Source: Effrenium voratum
Taxonomy: Eukaryota; Sar; Dinophyceae; Suessiales; Symbiodiniaceae
NCBI GenBank assembly: GCA_963377175.1
Contig: CAUJNA010000187.1
Coordinates: forward strand, 129,501-193,500
Direction: 5' to 3'
DNA: 64,000 nucleotides
Made by a program: the position numbers and the translations under genes. Below are positions 22,509-34,091 of the stretch, one piece after another. Position 1 is the first letter of the stretch. Each line of letters begins with the position of its first letter. The notes beneath the pieces are model-generated. The model was not told the origin of the DNA and searched no databases. It saw only the letters and a list, made by a program, of their open reading frames with translations.

Positions 22509-25500
22509 ATGGCCGCTCGCGGCTGGGCGCTTCCGCTGGGCGCGGCGGCCTGCGGCCTGGCAGTCTGGGTGGCACTGCGCCGAAGGAAGCGAGCCCCGGC
22601 CGGACGTCCGGTGCAAAGACTAAGAAGTTGAGAGTGAGAAGAGAGCCAGTGGTTTGGAATTTGTGCCGTCCACCTTGTGTCATTTTTTGATGGTTCTAGG
22701 GGTAGCTTCCATTTTCGTTCTGAATCCAGGGATCCGAATCTTTCTAGAAAACCTGGGAGACCGGATTTTGGGAAAACGGATCCGGATTTTGGAAAGAACG
22801 ATGGTTGAAAAGAATGGGGAATCAACCCCTAGATTGGTGGGTGGAGGCGGAGGTGTTGGACCCCGGTGACAAAAACCTGTTGTCATTCATATGGGGGGGT
22901 GACTCACTCTCCCTCAAGTCACAAATCACGAAGAAACAGGGACACCCCCCCATATAATCAGTTTTTGTTTACAGGCTGGGGTGCGTGAACCAGGCAGCGA
23001 ACAACTGAAGTGAACCCCAGGCAATCTGAGTGCGGCCTCTAATGTGTGGACTCTGGGCAGTAATTACTGGCCTTGAGTGTCCCAAAACTTTGCCATGGAC
23101 CCTGCATCTCTGTTCGACTTGAGCCCTCGCGTGGGTGAACTGATTTTGAGACATGCCGTACGTAAGAAAACTCAGGTGCCACAAGTTTGGCAAATTTCCT
23201 TTCAACATTTTACTTGGCATCTCGCTTTGCCTCGAAGGTTGGCACCACAGCAACCAACACAGTAATTCCTGGTGTAGCTTTGAGTACCATTTCCTATCGG
23301 ATTTGGTTGGACTTGAGTAAGGTTCAATCATTCCACTTGCTTTCTACGGTTTGCAGGGGTGGCCAGCACTCGTAAAATATGTCATTCCTGAGTGGCACTA
23401 CTGCAATTGGAAGAGAATTGGAGGGGGGACATTGCCAACCACACCTGCCAGCGATTTTTGCGAGGTGTTCCTGCAGATAGTTTGGGAATTTTCCTTGACC
23501 AGGTCGTGGCAATCGGGTTTTTGATGATGATGCCGGCGTGTTCCCCCAAGCGGAAATCTAGATCCTCTCTCAACGCGGACACACCTTGTCAACCAGGGGT
23601 TTATGAATGCTTGGTTCGCATTTGCTGCTTTGCTCCTCAAGGGAATCCCTTTTGAAAGTTGATCGCACAAACTCGTTGGCGTTGGAATCACGTGAATCCC
23701 TTTCGTTTGACTATCGCTGCGCACGCGCATGAATGTGTGCCGCGGGGCAACTCGCAAGGGGCATTTTCAGATCCCTTGAACACCAGGTTTCATCATGAGG
23801 TCACTTTGTGGAGTCTTTGTATAAAAGGAACACAAGGAACCCTCCCCCGCTCAAGTTTTGGGCCAGTTCCGCTTTACTTCTTCTTTCCCCATCAACAGAA
23901 GGCCAAGGCAAGACAAGTCACTGTTTGGCGTGTCGCTGGTTTCTATATAATAGACACACACACACACAGACACACATACACGCCCGCGCACATGCGCAAG
24001 CGCACACGCACACGCACACATCCGCCCGCCTGCCCGCCTGCGCGTGCACGCGCATGCGCACGCGCACGCTTACACGCAAGCGCACGCTTACACGCAAGCG
24101 CACGCTTACACGCAAGCTCACACGCACCCGCGCCGCCCACGCTCGCGCGCGCGCGCGCGCTCTTACTTCCGGACACGCACGCGCACGTGCATGCGCACTG
24201 GCACGCGCATGCCGCACGCACGCAGGCTCAAACAGACATGCCGTCTTGATGCCGAGGGGCCGTTTTGGCCCTGCCGCGCCTGTCTTCCGACGCCGGCGCC
24301 TCAGCGTTGGCGGCGGCGCTGCAGCGTTGCGGCGTGGTGGTGGTCGAAGGCCTGGCGCCGGAGCTGGCGGAGCAGGCGAAGCGGGAGCTCGCGGACAAAG
24401 GGCTACAAGGCTGCCGGTTTTGTCCGGCGCGCATATCGTTTTTCTTTGGGAAGAACCAAACTTATGGCACGCCACAAACAACATGGTCTGATTCTGCTTC
24501 ATATTTCGTGTACCCCACCAAGAAGGCTCGCCAGTTGGACAAACGAACAAGCGGGGATACGGGTGGGGATATAGGGAGGATTCCCTTGGCGCCATTTCCC
24601 ATATCAAACTTAGTCAAGGTGCATCAAACGGGGAATCCTCAACCGTATCTTTGGTTCCTCCTTGAATCACTGATAGTTGGTTTCCCTGAGCCAGAAAAAA
24701 CTATCGCCTTCCCTTGAGTTGGCTTTCGGCAGCTCTAGGGCCCCATTGGGGAACCCCTGGGCACGTCAGTTGCTTGACAGGACCGGGATCCAGTTGAGGC
24801 CTGCAACCCACTCGGTGCCAAGAGTGCCTTGTGGGTTCTGTTGATGCAAGGGGAGAATGCAGGGACCCCCCTCCTCTCCTCCCTCGTCCAAGATAGATTC
24901 CAGTAGCCCCAAACCACTGGACCCCGAAGTTCTACGGGGTATACAGCCACTGAATAGCCACCATATCAAGTGTATATACCCCCGTTGTCCTCTGGGGGTA
25001 GTTCTTACGGGCAGCGGAATCCGTCTTAGACTTTCGCGTGGGGCTTTTGAGTCGGTCAGGCACCTTCCACGGGGCGGAAGGCTCCTTCGCCGGGCACCAC
25101 ACGCGGCGCAACGCGGGCAAGGCTCTGGGGGAGTCTTTGGCGGCGCAGGAGCTGGCGCAGCATCCGCTGATCCTGGAGGCTGTGGAGAAGGCGTGGTCTT
25201 AGTCCACCAAACGCACCATGGACGCACTCATTTTCGGACACTACATAGACCTTTTTCCCTTCCGCAAGTGATACCTTTCTTTCTGTGTCTTAAGACGATT
25301 TGGATCGCCCGGCTGTCCACACTCTTGCTGCTTAACCTTACCCCAGTGGTACTCGTGGACCGCGTGGCCCGCGGGAGCCTGGAGTTCGGCGTCCGTTGCC
25401 GGTGACAAGTTTGGTGCAGACCGTCCTTTTGCCCTTCGTGGTTGTTTCTTTTGGCCTCCCTTGTTTACATGGACCCTGCCACCGCCCCGCGTTTTTCGAA

Positions 25501-28500
25501 TCGGGGGTTGATCCGGACGGCTTTGGGGTCGGAGGTGCTGCTGCGCTGGTGCAAGCGCATCAACCTGGGCACCTGCTCCGCCATCTCCGTGGAGCCGCCG
25601 AGCGGAAACGAGGCGCCGGCGCCGCCGCAGGTGCTGCACCGCGACAACAGCGCCGCGGCCCTTTGTGGCGGGCAGGGCGACTGGCGCAGGGTTCCTCGTA
25701 GATCTTTGCTTTGGTGCATTTTGCCAAGGGATGTTATTTTTGCCAACTGATGTTTAGCAGGGGAGCAGAAAGCAACCGAGATTGGGAAGCTGGCAATCGG
25801 ATCTTTTGCACTCAGTCTTGCGGGGACCGCGACCACCCCAACACGCCACCCGCCTGAACAGCGCAAGGAATGCCCAGTATCCCGCGGTCCAACCAACACC
25901 GGTTGCAGACCGGCCTCAATTTCGCAGCGTCGATCTCTTTGAGAACCACGACTTTACACTTATTGACCTCAGCTGAGTTTGGGGAGTTCGAGGACGGGGG
26001 CAATCAATTTCTCCATGCCATGTTGAAAGAGAGAGAGAGAGAGGGGAGAAACCTGGTCTCTGGCTCTCAAGGAGTCGCATGCTTAAACGCCTAAAGCTTC
26101 GCTTTCCGAACTTGTCGAGGGGTTTAGTTGTGAGTTTCTTATAGTTTCTTGTCGCAACTCGCGCGCAACTCATACGATGCCATAGGTGAAAAGCCTCTGA
26201 GGCCAAAGGGGGCCATAGATTCCCTGGGCGGAACTTGAGAGAAGGTCGTAAGAGGACTGGTCCAAACCAGGTATATGTCTTGCGTCAGGCAGAATGGGTC
26301 CTGTTCCCACAAGCCCCTGTGGTCTGTGCTGCTTTTTTCATCTTTTTTCCCACCTGTTGCTTGGAACCGAGGCATGTGGGGGGCCTCCACTTGGCCCTGG
26401 TTGCCGAGCTCCTCCTTTAAAGGGCGCCCGGAGTTCAGCGTGTCCGTGATGCGGCGCGGTCTGAGACAAGGGCCAGCTGTTCGCGGAGGTCCGTCTCAAG
26501 GGATCTGGCTGTCGGTAAAAGCGTTGCAACTCCTTGGCAACTTCAGTTCCTCAAGTCGTTTTGTTGACGCGCTCTGAAGATTGGCATGAAACCCCCGAAA
26601 AGTGCCCCTCTCCGAGTTTCCCCCCCAAATACCCTTGGTCCATTGTCGCAAGCGAGTGCCGACACATCTTGGCCGACTTTACTCATTTGTCTGTTGGTAT
26701 AGGAGATTCCTGCCTGAATGGGTGTATTTGGGGGAAGTCAGTTCTTGCACCTTTGGATTTGCTCGGTTTAATTTGCTGCCTTCTTGGGCATCACACGGGC
26801 TCTTCACCTGTTAATGGAGGGCTTGGGTCTTCCATTGAAAGCCCCAGGAGCCTCTGCATAAGGTACCTCGGACATGATTGGACTCTACATTGACCCTTTG
26901 GAAGGGAAATGACCCATGGGCCATGTTTTGTCCCGAGGCCCGAACTAAAAGTGTTGCTTAGTAAGTGGTCAGCAAGTCTGGTTCTAACCCACTTACCATG
27001 ATTGCAAGTCTCCTAAGTGGGTTGTGCCCAGGCTTTACTAACCACTGACGAAGTACCCGATTGCCGCTTTAAGCAAGGGATAGGATCCTACGAAAAGAGC
27101 TCGAGGTGGGCGCTGTCCGATTTCACCGCCAGCAACGGCGCCACCCGGTTCCTGCCTGGGTCCAACCACTGGCCGGCCCAGGCGCTCATGTTTTTCGGGG
27201 CCGCACCGAAACCCTGCCCATTCTGAAGCGTGAAATGGGTGTGGCTCCACAAAAAAAGGAGTTTTGGTCGATGTTTCCACTTACCAGGGTTCATTTTTTG
27301 GTACCGTTTTTTTGAGCCACAGTCAAATGATGACATCTATGGATGGAAAAGGAACTCCGCTTCCCACAACAGTTGGTAGGTTTATCCCAGGATTCATAGG
27401 GTGTCTTTAATCCCAACTGGTGCGAACTGGATTTGTCAATCCCGAGTATGAGGGAGGCACGGAGCACGGGGATCCTACATCCATCCATCTGCGGCTGTAT
27501 TGGCCCCAATAAAAGTTTCATGGAACTGCAGACTTCCTTGGTGACTGCAGAAGCATTCAGATTCCTTGACACCGGCTAGGACTGTTTCAATACAAGCACA
27601 TCGCAAGATACGCATCCCTGGCGCCCCCCCCAGGGCCGCCCAAGAGATCGTGATCAGGCCCTAGTTTGGATGCCCATTCAACGCTCGCCTGGAAGATCCA
27701 GGATCATGTCAGCGAAAAAACGACATGAGCAAGCCTTACTTTGGCCTGATCTGGGAAGAAGCCAGGGGGGCCTGGGTGTCCTTTTGATCAGTTTATTTGG
27801 TTAGGAATGGATGGGTTCCACTGGTTTAGGTGGGATTTATGCCCCATCCCACCTATTCTACCAAAAAGCCCAGGAAGCCGGGAGCGGTGGGGTGGTGGCC
27901 TCGTGGCCTCGTGGCCTCGTCGTTTTGGTCGCGCTCCGAGGGCGGCGCCTACGGCAAGGGCGTGGGGCCGCTGCCGGAGGAGGCGGACGCGGTGAAGGCA
28001 ACGATGGCCCGGGGCTCCGTGGCGCTGTGGCTGGGCAACACGCTCCACGGGGCGGGCGCCCATTCTGGGAAGGCACCCAAGCCCGCCCAAAGTGCGGAGG
28101 GGTTGGGAGATTTGCAGCCCCTCAAATTGGGGGTAAGAAGGGTTATGGAGATGGGAGATGGCGATCCTATCTTTTTCCGCCTGTTTTCCTTTTGTTTCCT
28201 TCGTTTTCCCCTTTTGGTCTTCTTGAGTGTGGCTTATTGGGCAGGTCGGCAAAGAATTTTGGAGCCCCCCTGAAATTAGGGAACAAATGAATGGGGGGGT
28301 CTTTCAAAGGAGGGCCGGTTTTTGCCGAGTGTTCAGCACCCTGACGTCAGCTCAAGTTAAGGAAAGACCGCCTTTTCTTACAATGGGCTTGTCTTTATTG
28401 GAGGGATCCCCGGAACACGGACACGGTGGTTTTCCTCTTGGTTTCCCTTCGAAACCAACCAACCATGGACTACCCCGAACAAAAGATACGGCCAACCGGA

Positions 28501-31361
28501 AGCCGAATGTACCTCTTTCTCAAGGCACCGCACCGGAAAACTGGTTGATTCCAGGCTGTCTTACGGGTGTGTGAGAATAATCACAAAGAAACTCCAAAAG
28601 GAGCCCCACGGAAGAAGGACGTGCTCAATTCCAGTCATTGAAATACGCCCAGTTCGAAAATCATACCCCGCTGCTTGACCACTAGCTGGGGCGACTTGCT
28701 CAGGCCGATTTTCTCACGCCCAAGAGACGTTGGGAATTTGTCCAAGCTCCTTTGCACAATGGCACAGATTCTCACGACGGTGAGACGCCAGGAAGAAACA
28801 GTTTTTCATCAACGCCTCAAATGGTTTCCAACCTAATGTTGATTGCCCGCCCCGCTCCGCAATTCCTCGACTTTCTCGCCAGCGATCTCGGACTTCAAGA
28901 CCCACCTGAGGTAATGCTTGGGAAAGTCCTTGCAGTTGTCCAACTGCAAACTCTGGAAGGCCTCTTCGTTTTAATCCTCCAAGCCCTTCAACCTCTTTGA
29001 AGCAAAGGCCACTCTCAGCAAAATGAGATGCTCACATGAATCAGGGTAGCCTTTGGGAATTCCAGCCTTGAGAGGAACCTTCTGCCCGGCACGGCTTGGT
29101 GCTTTGGCAGCAAGGTTTTCCGGCCGAGAGATGTGAGAGAAACTCACTCCCACTCCACACAATGGCGGGGCTTCCAGCAAAGCAACCCCCAAAGTGGAGC
29201 ACAAACATGGACCCGCGCCGCAATTCTCTGGCTTAACTGTGATTTGACATTGGAGTCGGCGCGGTGCGGGTCAGGTGGGAGCTCTTTTTGTGGACATGTT
29301 GTTGAACGGGCAATGGATTGGTGAATGCGCCAACAATGCAATTCAGAACTCCTTTGTTGGCCAGGCACCCTGAACATTGCAAGTTCCCCATCCGCACCAG
29401 ATTCCAGCTTTGTATCCTGTGCCTTGATGCTTGCATAGTGAGCAAATCAATCGTAGCCGCGGCACTGCTCCATGCTTTTGCGCCGAGGCCATGTTTTGAT
29501 ACGGTGCAAAAAAAAACTGCGAGGGCGCATATTTCCGCAACTGATTCGTGGTTTGCTGCTGCTTGGCCTCTTTAGACGGCTGGACCCCTCCAAGTGCGTC
29601 AACCAATAGCCTCAGAGCTGTCAAGGTCTGGTTTCCAAGTCTCCCTTTAGAACGGACCGTGCCCAATCTTCAGGCAACAGCCCTCGACCCCCCGGGGTTT
29701 TCACATGGGTTTGCACAGCCCATTTCAGCCACGTCCTCAAAACCTGGGTAGATGAAGCTTAGTAAGGGATAGCAACCATACAGTCTTTTTTCATGGTTCT
29801 GGGTCGACTGGTGTACCGGGTTTGGATTCCGACGAGTTTTTTTTTTCTTTTCGGTTGAACTCGGATCGCCAAACTTCAGGTCTTCATCTACAACTTGGGG
29901 TGGCTGAAGCCGGAGCACAACTTCCACTGGGCGATGCCTCCAGGCGTTCTGCGGTCCTTTTCCCCAAAGCTGCAAGAGCTCATCGGGCTCTTTGGCCAGC
30001 GCCCGGGCCAAATGGGTGCTGCTGTCTGCTGTGTTTTTTTCTTCCGAACCCCCCCCCCCCCAAAAAAAAAGGCCCCAGAGAGGGTGGGGGCTCCGGCCCC
30101 AGATAGGTTTCAAAAGGGGAGGATTCCCTTCAGGCACGAGGTGAAAGGAGGTCAAGTCGAATCCGTTGGGTTCATGTTGCTTTCTTCAGGAACTGCTGGC
30201 AAGTAATGTTGACCGCTTATTAATCAACCATCCAGTTTATTGTAAACGCTTCGCGTTGCCCGCCTCGGCCCAGCCTAGTTTGAGGGAAGGGTCAGGAACA
30301 CCGAAATCCAGTGTTGGGAAGGTCCGAATCCTACTGAAAGCTTGTGACCGCACCAGTTCGCCCGTGCTAGTTCGATGTTCGGAAGCCGTCCTGCTCGGAA
30401 GGTTTGAAATCCAAAACCAAGACTATCTCAGCTGCTCAGTGCCCTTGGAAAAAAAGGACCTCTTTCTGGGGATGAGCATTTTTAGTGGGGCTTGGCCTCC
30501 ATAAAAAGGGGAACAATAATTGGTGTCACTGAACAACCAAGACCAACTTTGGGTGTTTGGGCACCTCCATTTCACGTGGCTGGCGGCTTGCCATGACATA
30601 CATTTCTTGCTCGGTTGCTCAGCCCAAGACAGGTACATGGTGGGAATACAAACCTCCATTTGCTTAAGTACCCCGGAAAAATATCCCCAATAGACACGCC
30701 AGCAGGCGGGCTGAGGGACTGGGCCTGAGGCTAGTCTCAGGCTGGCATACCTTGAGACGCCGAAGGGGCTGGGCCTGCTGGATGACTTGGAGCCAGACAC
30801 GAGCAGGAGGTCAAGGCCTGGTCAGCCTGGGCTGAGCTGCTTGGGCAGCCGGACTGGTGGCTGGCATGCCCTCAGATGTGCCTCGGCTGGGCAGGCTGGG
30901 CTGCTGGTTGGGCTAGGCCTGTTTCAGACAAGCTCATGGGTGGCCGGCAAAATTTGGGGTTGGGGGAGGGGAAAAGCGAAGATTCTCTTTGGAGAAGAGA
31001 TCTTGGCCCCTTTGGGGCCGAGGCGAATTAATACGGGGGGTGTTGCTGGGTGAAGTGTGGGGAATCAGACCACTTTTGGAGCAGCCCCCACCCCCCAAAT
31101 TTAGTAAACTGGATGGTTGATGAATCTGGGGTCAACTGGTCGACATTAACTTTGTTGCATGTTGCTTGGATGTTAGGACTTTAACTTTTTGCCAACTACT
31201 GGATTTTCCATTAAACCACTAAAACATGAAACTTTCAGCAGGGGAGCAGAAAGCAACCCAGGAACGCTGTGGAGCACGAGTGGTACACAGGCCCAGTGTA
31301 CACCCAGCCCTATCTCGGTGGCCCCTCTGGCAGCTCCGCCGGCGAGGGCGTGCAGTTCTGA
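22509..31361 (+). CDS. Membrane-anchored phytanoyl-CoA dioxygenase (PhyH) family protein, ten exons
   Basis: Predicted Fe(II)/2-oxoglutarate-dependent oxygenase of about 341 residues. Substrate unknown. Exons: 22509-22605, 24257-24409, 25060-25190, 25535-25685, 26423-26453, 27106-27181, 27941-28072, 28704-28739, 29880-29998, 31262-31361 (stop TGA). Exon 1 gives a short N-terminus, one hydrophobic helix (residues 7-23, WALPLGAAACGLAVWVAL) and RRRKR, as in a signal anchor. Family marks follow: SFAGHHTRRN, the QVLHRDN metal motif (His about 162, Asp about 164), FSVSVM-RWALSDFT, NGATRFLPGSNHW, the distal His in LGNTLHGAGAH (about 249), Arg in TPKRRWEF (about 265, likely 2-oxoglutarate contact) and VFIYNLGWLKPEHN. 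All phases agree. Donors are GC after exons 2 to 7 and exon 9, and GT after exon 8. The exon 1 donor (GT at 22606) is the least certain. Exons 5 and 8 are microexons of 31 and 36 nt. The exon 10 acceptor is the end of a family-1 element. Confidence 0.92.
22870..22975. repeat. Hairpin element with a CATATGGGGGGGTG terminus
   Basis: TCATATGGGGGGGTG near 22888 is inverted as CACCCCCCCATATAA near 22947, with a loop of about 40 nt. Single copy in the window, in PhyH intron 1. Confidence 0.65.
23953..24235. repeat. CA/CG-rich purine-pyrimidine alternating tract
   Basis: Imperfect (CA)n passing into CGCACGCTTACACGCAAG repeats (three tandem units) and (CG)n, about 280 bp, ending about 20 bp before PhyH exon 2. 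Long open frames of His/Thr/Ala/Arg on both strands are by-products of the repeat. Confidence 0.9.
25704..25780 (+). mobile_element. Family-1 element, internally deleted, in PhyH intron 4
   Basis: It keeps the left end (CATTTTGCCAAGGGATGTTA) and right end (TAGCAGGGGAGCAGAAAGC, then AACCGAG) but lacks about 40 bp of the middle. It starts 19 bp after exon 4. The bases after its terminal AG do not match the next conserved segment, so this copy does not define the acceptor of exon 5. Confidence 0.8.
27232..27332 (+). repeat. Family-3 element, divergent
   Basis: AAATGGGTGTGGCTCCA at the left and TTTTTTTGAGCCACAGTCAAATGA at the right form the inverted ends. It carries GAGCCACA where other copies have GACCCACA. 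It starts 51 bp after PhyH exon 6. Confidence 0.65.
29726..29830 (+). repeat. Family-2 element, CACGTCCTC subtype, 3' end eroded
   Basis: CAGCCACGTCCTCAAAACCTG and GATGAAGCTTAGTAAGGGAT are clear. The 3' terminus stops at GTACCGGGTTTGG without the usual GATTGTGACTC. It lies 50 bp before PhyH exon 9. Confidence 0.75.
30690..30930. repeat. GGCTGGGCCTGCTGG-type GC-rich imperfect repeat
   Basis: Short GGGCTG, GGCCTG and GGCTGG words recur, in PhyH intron 9. A similar tract in the complementary sense lies at 60140-60400. Confidence 0.6.
31150..31261 (+). mobile_element. Family-1 introner-like element providing the last acceptor of the PhyH gene
   Basis: From TTTGTTGCATGTTGCTTGGA to GGAGCAGAAAGCAACCCAG. 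The terminal CAG is the acceptor of the last coding exon at 31262, which reads NAVEHEWYTGPVYTQPYLGG in phase with exon 9 and then runs on to its stop. TTTAACTTTT and the inner TTAAACCACTAAAAC segments can pair partially. Confidence 0.85.
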
Positions 31362-31522
31362 CGCCCCCCCGCCAAAAAAAACCGATCCGAAGGACGGCGC
31401 ACGGGTCGTTTGTTTTCCCCACTCCAGCGAGCTTCGCGAAAACACGACACATGAGTACAATGACTCGAAGGATGTGATGAGTGTATAGGATTGTTGTCTT
31501 TTTGCAGGTGCAGTCTTGCACA

Positions 31523-31562
31523 GTATATTATATACACATACATATAAATCTTATATATCATA
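31523..31562. repeat. TA-rich microsatellite after the PhyH stop
   Basis: Short TATATTATATACACATACATATAAA-like run, no coding content. Confidence 0.7.
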
Positions 31563-32459
31563 CATAGAGGGGTACATGTAGTACATTATTTTGGTTCCCT
31601 GTTTTTTTTTGGTTCCTTCATTTTTTTGGTTGCACCAATTATTTTGGGGTCAGAAGCTCATCTTTACAGTAACAGCTCTGCATGAACCGAATCAAACGAC
31701 TACCGGCATTTTGTTTGAGTTGCTTTGCGATGTGGCTCCAACACAGGCCTGCGAGCTGCTGTATGCTGCTGTGTGCTGCTGTGTAGCGAACATTCGTTGT
31801 TGAATCTGCCTGACTGAGAATCGATGCCATGAAAGACTACACACCTTCTAAAGGGCATCCTCGCTCTTCGCGTATTTTGATGTTTGTTTAAAGGCTTCGG
31901 CTGCCTGCCATTTGACTGCACTCTTCACGCGTTGCATACTTGTCAGCCTGAAGCAAGGGGCAGGTTTGTTGACAAAGTATGACTTGCATGTGACAATGTG
32001 GCCAGCTGCCACCTGTGTATGACGCCGCCATGTGGCGTTCCATTCAAAAGGTGCGCAGAGACACTCCTTTGATTGGGCACCTGTAAAAACAAAACACAAA
32101 AAAGCATTCTGCCAAGCACATCATCGCACAGATACTCCAGAGCCAGGCACATACGTGCACACACACACACTTTCCTAGATGTTGCACGGGCTGTCTGAAG
32201 CGCGCACGATTACACGGCAAGTGGCCGCAACTTACCGATTTGCCAAACAAAGCAGAAATTTGACCATGGGACCCTGGGAGAAGCTCAATCACTCTGGCAG
32301 AAAGTCATGCAACGGAGAACAACCGCCCCTTAAATACCTTAGACCGCGTCAGCCTTGCTGGTCTGCGCGAACAGCACTGACCACGGGAGCAAGCAAGCCC
32401 ATCACATGGCACCCACGCCCGATCGAGAGATACTATGCCGTGGCATCACCTCAGCACCC

Positions 32460-33000
32460 GTTCTTGCTTTACCACAGGCTTCCCCAGGCAGTAAAATGTG
32501 TCCAACAGCTACTTTTCACAGGCAAAGGTCGCGCAAGATTGCGAGAGGCAACCAACAAAACGCAGGGCAACCAGTTTTCCGCGCAATCTTGCGCAATCTT
32601 GCGCAAGCGCAGGAAACCGAAACAAAATCTCTCGCCCAAGGAAGTGATTGGAAAATACTTTGCGTTACGCTGTGCATCAAGCCGGCAGAGGAAAGCGTGC
32701 CCCAAAAATGACGTTCTTGGACAAAACTAGATTGAGGGATTTACGCTATTTTTCAAGCAACAACTTCTGCTTTGCTGCTTGTTAATTGGAATGAGTCTCC
32801 ATATCCTCGCACTATGGAAAAGCATGTCTTCAATGTATGCCATGCCCGCAAAAATCCCATGTTGCGTGAGATTGCGCAAGACTGCGCGAAAAACTGGTTG
32901 CCCGGCGCATATTTTGGTTGCCCGGCGCAATCTTGCTTGGGAAGCGTTGCACATACCGGTTGCACACATTTGTTGCTTGGGAAGCGCGTGGAAGGGTGCA
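32460..33000. repeat. Imperfect inverted repeat, arms of about 150 bp
   Basis: The reverse complement of 32470-32625 aligns with 32858-33000. Shared words include GATTGCGCAAGA, AAAACTGGTTGCCC, GCGCAATCTTGC and GACACATTT/GCACACATTT in the same order. The loop is about 230 bp. There is no transposase-like frame. Confidence 0.7.
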
Positions 33001-33723
33001 GCAAAGAGTGGCCACACAACATCATGCCTTAATGAAGCAACAATCGGTGTCGGATCTTCGTTCTGATAGCTCGCCCAGCCTGATTCTTGCATGTGACACA
33101 CTGCGTGTTTGTGCATATGGCTCGAGCAAAGCTCAGGCACGAATGTCTTTGCTTAATTCCATTTGCGCTTCAAAGGTTGCTTCCTTACAAGTACGGTCAA
33201 TTTGTGCTCTACCGCTTGGGTGACCGACTCATTTCACCGACAATGTCTCCTGCAGAAAGCAACTTGCCATCTGATTCCACACAATTTCCAACAGCTCTTT
33301 TTTTTCTCCACAAACTGGATGTGCCTTGCTGGTTTGCTGCTTCTCACGTTTTGTTTGTGTTTCACATGACGCTTTCGCTTGGCAGCCTGAAGCGAGGGGC
33401 AAGAAAATCCATCAACAAGGCATATCTCCAAGGTGAAAACGCAAGCCACCCAGCCGACTGAGATCTTGTGCTGCGTGTCGCATTGGCTTTGCCGGTGTAA
33501 TGGGTTGTGATAAACGCGCAGCTCTTGAAAGTGTATGCGATGATACGTAAACATGCACAACTGCCCAGTCTGCTGTGCAAAGCCTGATATTTGGTGTATC
33601 CAGTATCTCTATCTCACTTTCAATAGCTGGCATGCAGCAAGAAAATCTGTGAAATTTTTGGTTGAACCACTTCTTTGCTTTTTCCTGGGAAAACCAAAAA
33701 TAGTACTACATTTTCCGCCCTCT

Positions 33724-33753
33724 AGGTATATATGTATATATATATATATATAT
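33724..33753. repeat. TA microsatellite
   Basis: Alternating TATG/TATA units, about 30 bp. Confidence 0.9.
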
Positions 33754-33965
33754 GTCGTTGACATGTTCATATTCTACGCGTAGATTGCGGTATCTGCAGA
33801 TATTGGCCTTCACTGCTCACATTGAGTCGAGTGTTGCATCAGGGTTTATTTTGAGGCAGTGGGTTGAAGGATTCGGGAAGCTTGGCAGAAAGCGATGCAT
33901 GGCCTTTGCCTTGCGTAGACGGCGCCTAAGACAACCTACCCGCGGACGAATTTGCTGCAGCGAGC

Positions 33966-34091
33966 CATCCGGCATGGAGGAAATCCAGTCCGCAGCACCT
34001 GAGAAACCCTGGAGTTTCCTCTGTAAATACCAACAAACAGTGGTTTCAACCATGGTTTCAAAGTGGTGCTGGATTTTGTTCATCCAGTAGT
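33966..34091 (-). repeat. Family-4 hairpin element, inverted copy
   Basis: GGAGGAAATCCAG at the left and GCTGGATTTTGTTCATCCAGTA at the right. The inner AAATACCAACAAACAGTGG is the reverse complement of the TTGGTTGGTATTT core of the copies at 4207 and 13406. Confidence 0.85.

Noticed and set aside
22157..22825. 222-codon - strand frame opposite PhyH exon 1
   Set aside because: Shadow of a GC-rich exon on the + strand. No motif was seen and no splice-compatible neighbour exists on the - strand.
23659..24607. Open frames of 196 to 229 codons on both strands
   Set aside because: Produced by the CA/CG repeat (His-Thr and Val-Cys strings). Only the short + strand segment from 24257 is supported by PhyH homology and phase.
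25280..25405. Frame reading TLLLLNLTPVVLVDRVARGS between PhyH exons 3 and 4
   Set aside because: It resembles the LNLT segment of some PhyH proteins, but the exon at 25535 already supplies this part (INLGTCSAISVEPP) in phase with both neighbours.
29255..29269. GVGAVR as a candidate for the PhyH segment before VFIYNLGW
   Set aside because: It would need a 14-nt exon with the wrong phase. The 36-nt exon at 28704 is in phase and places the Arg seven residues before the Tyr, as in the family.
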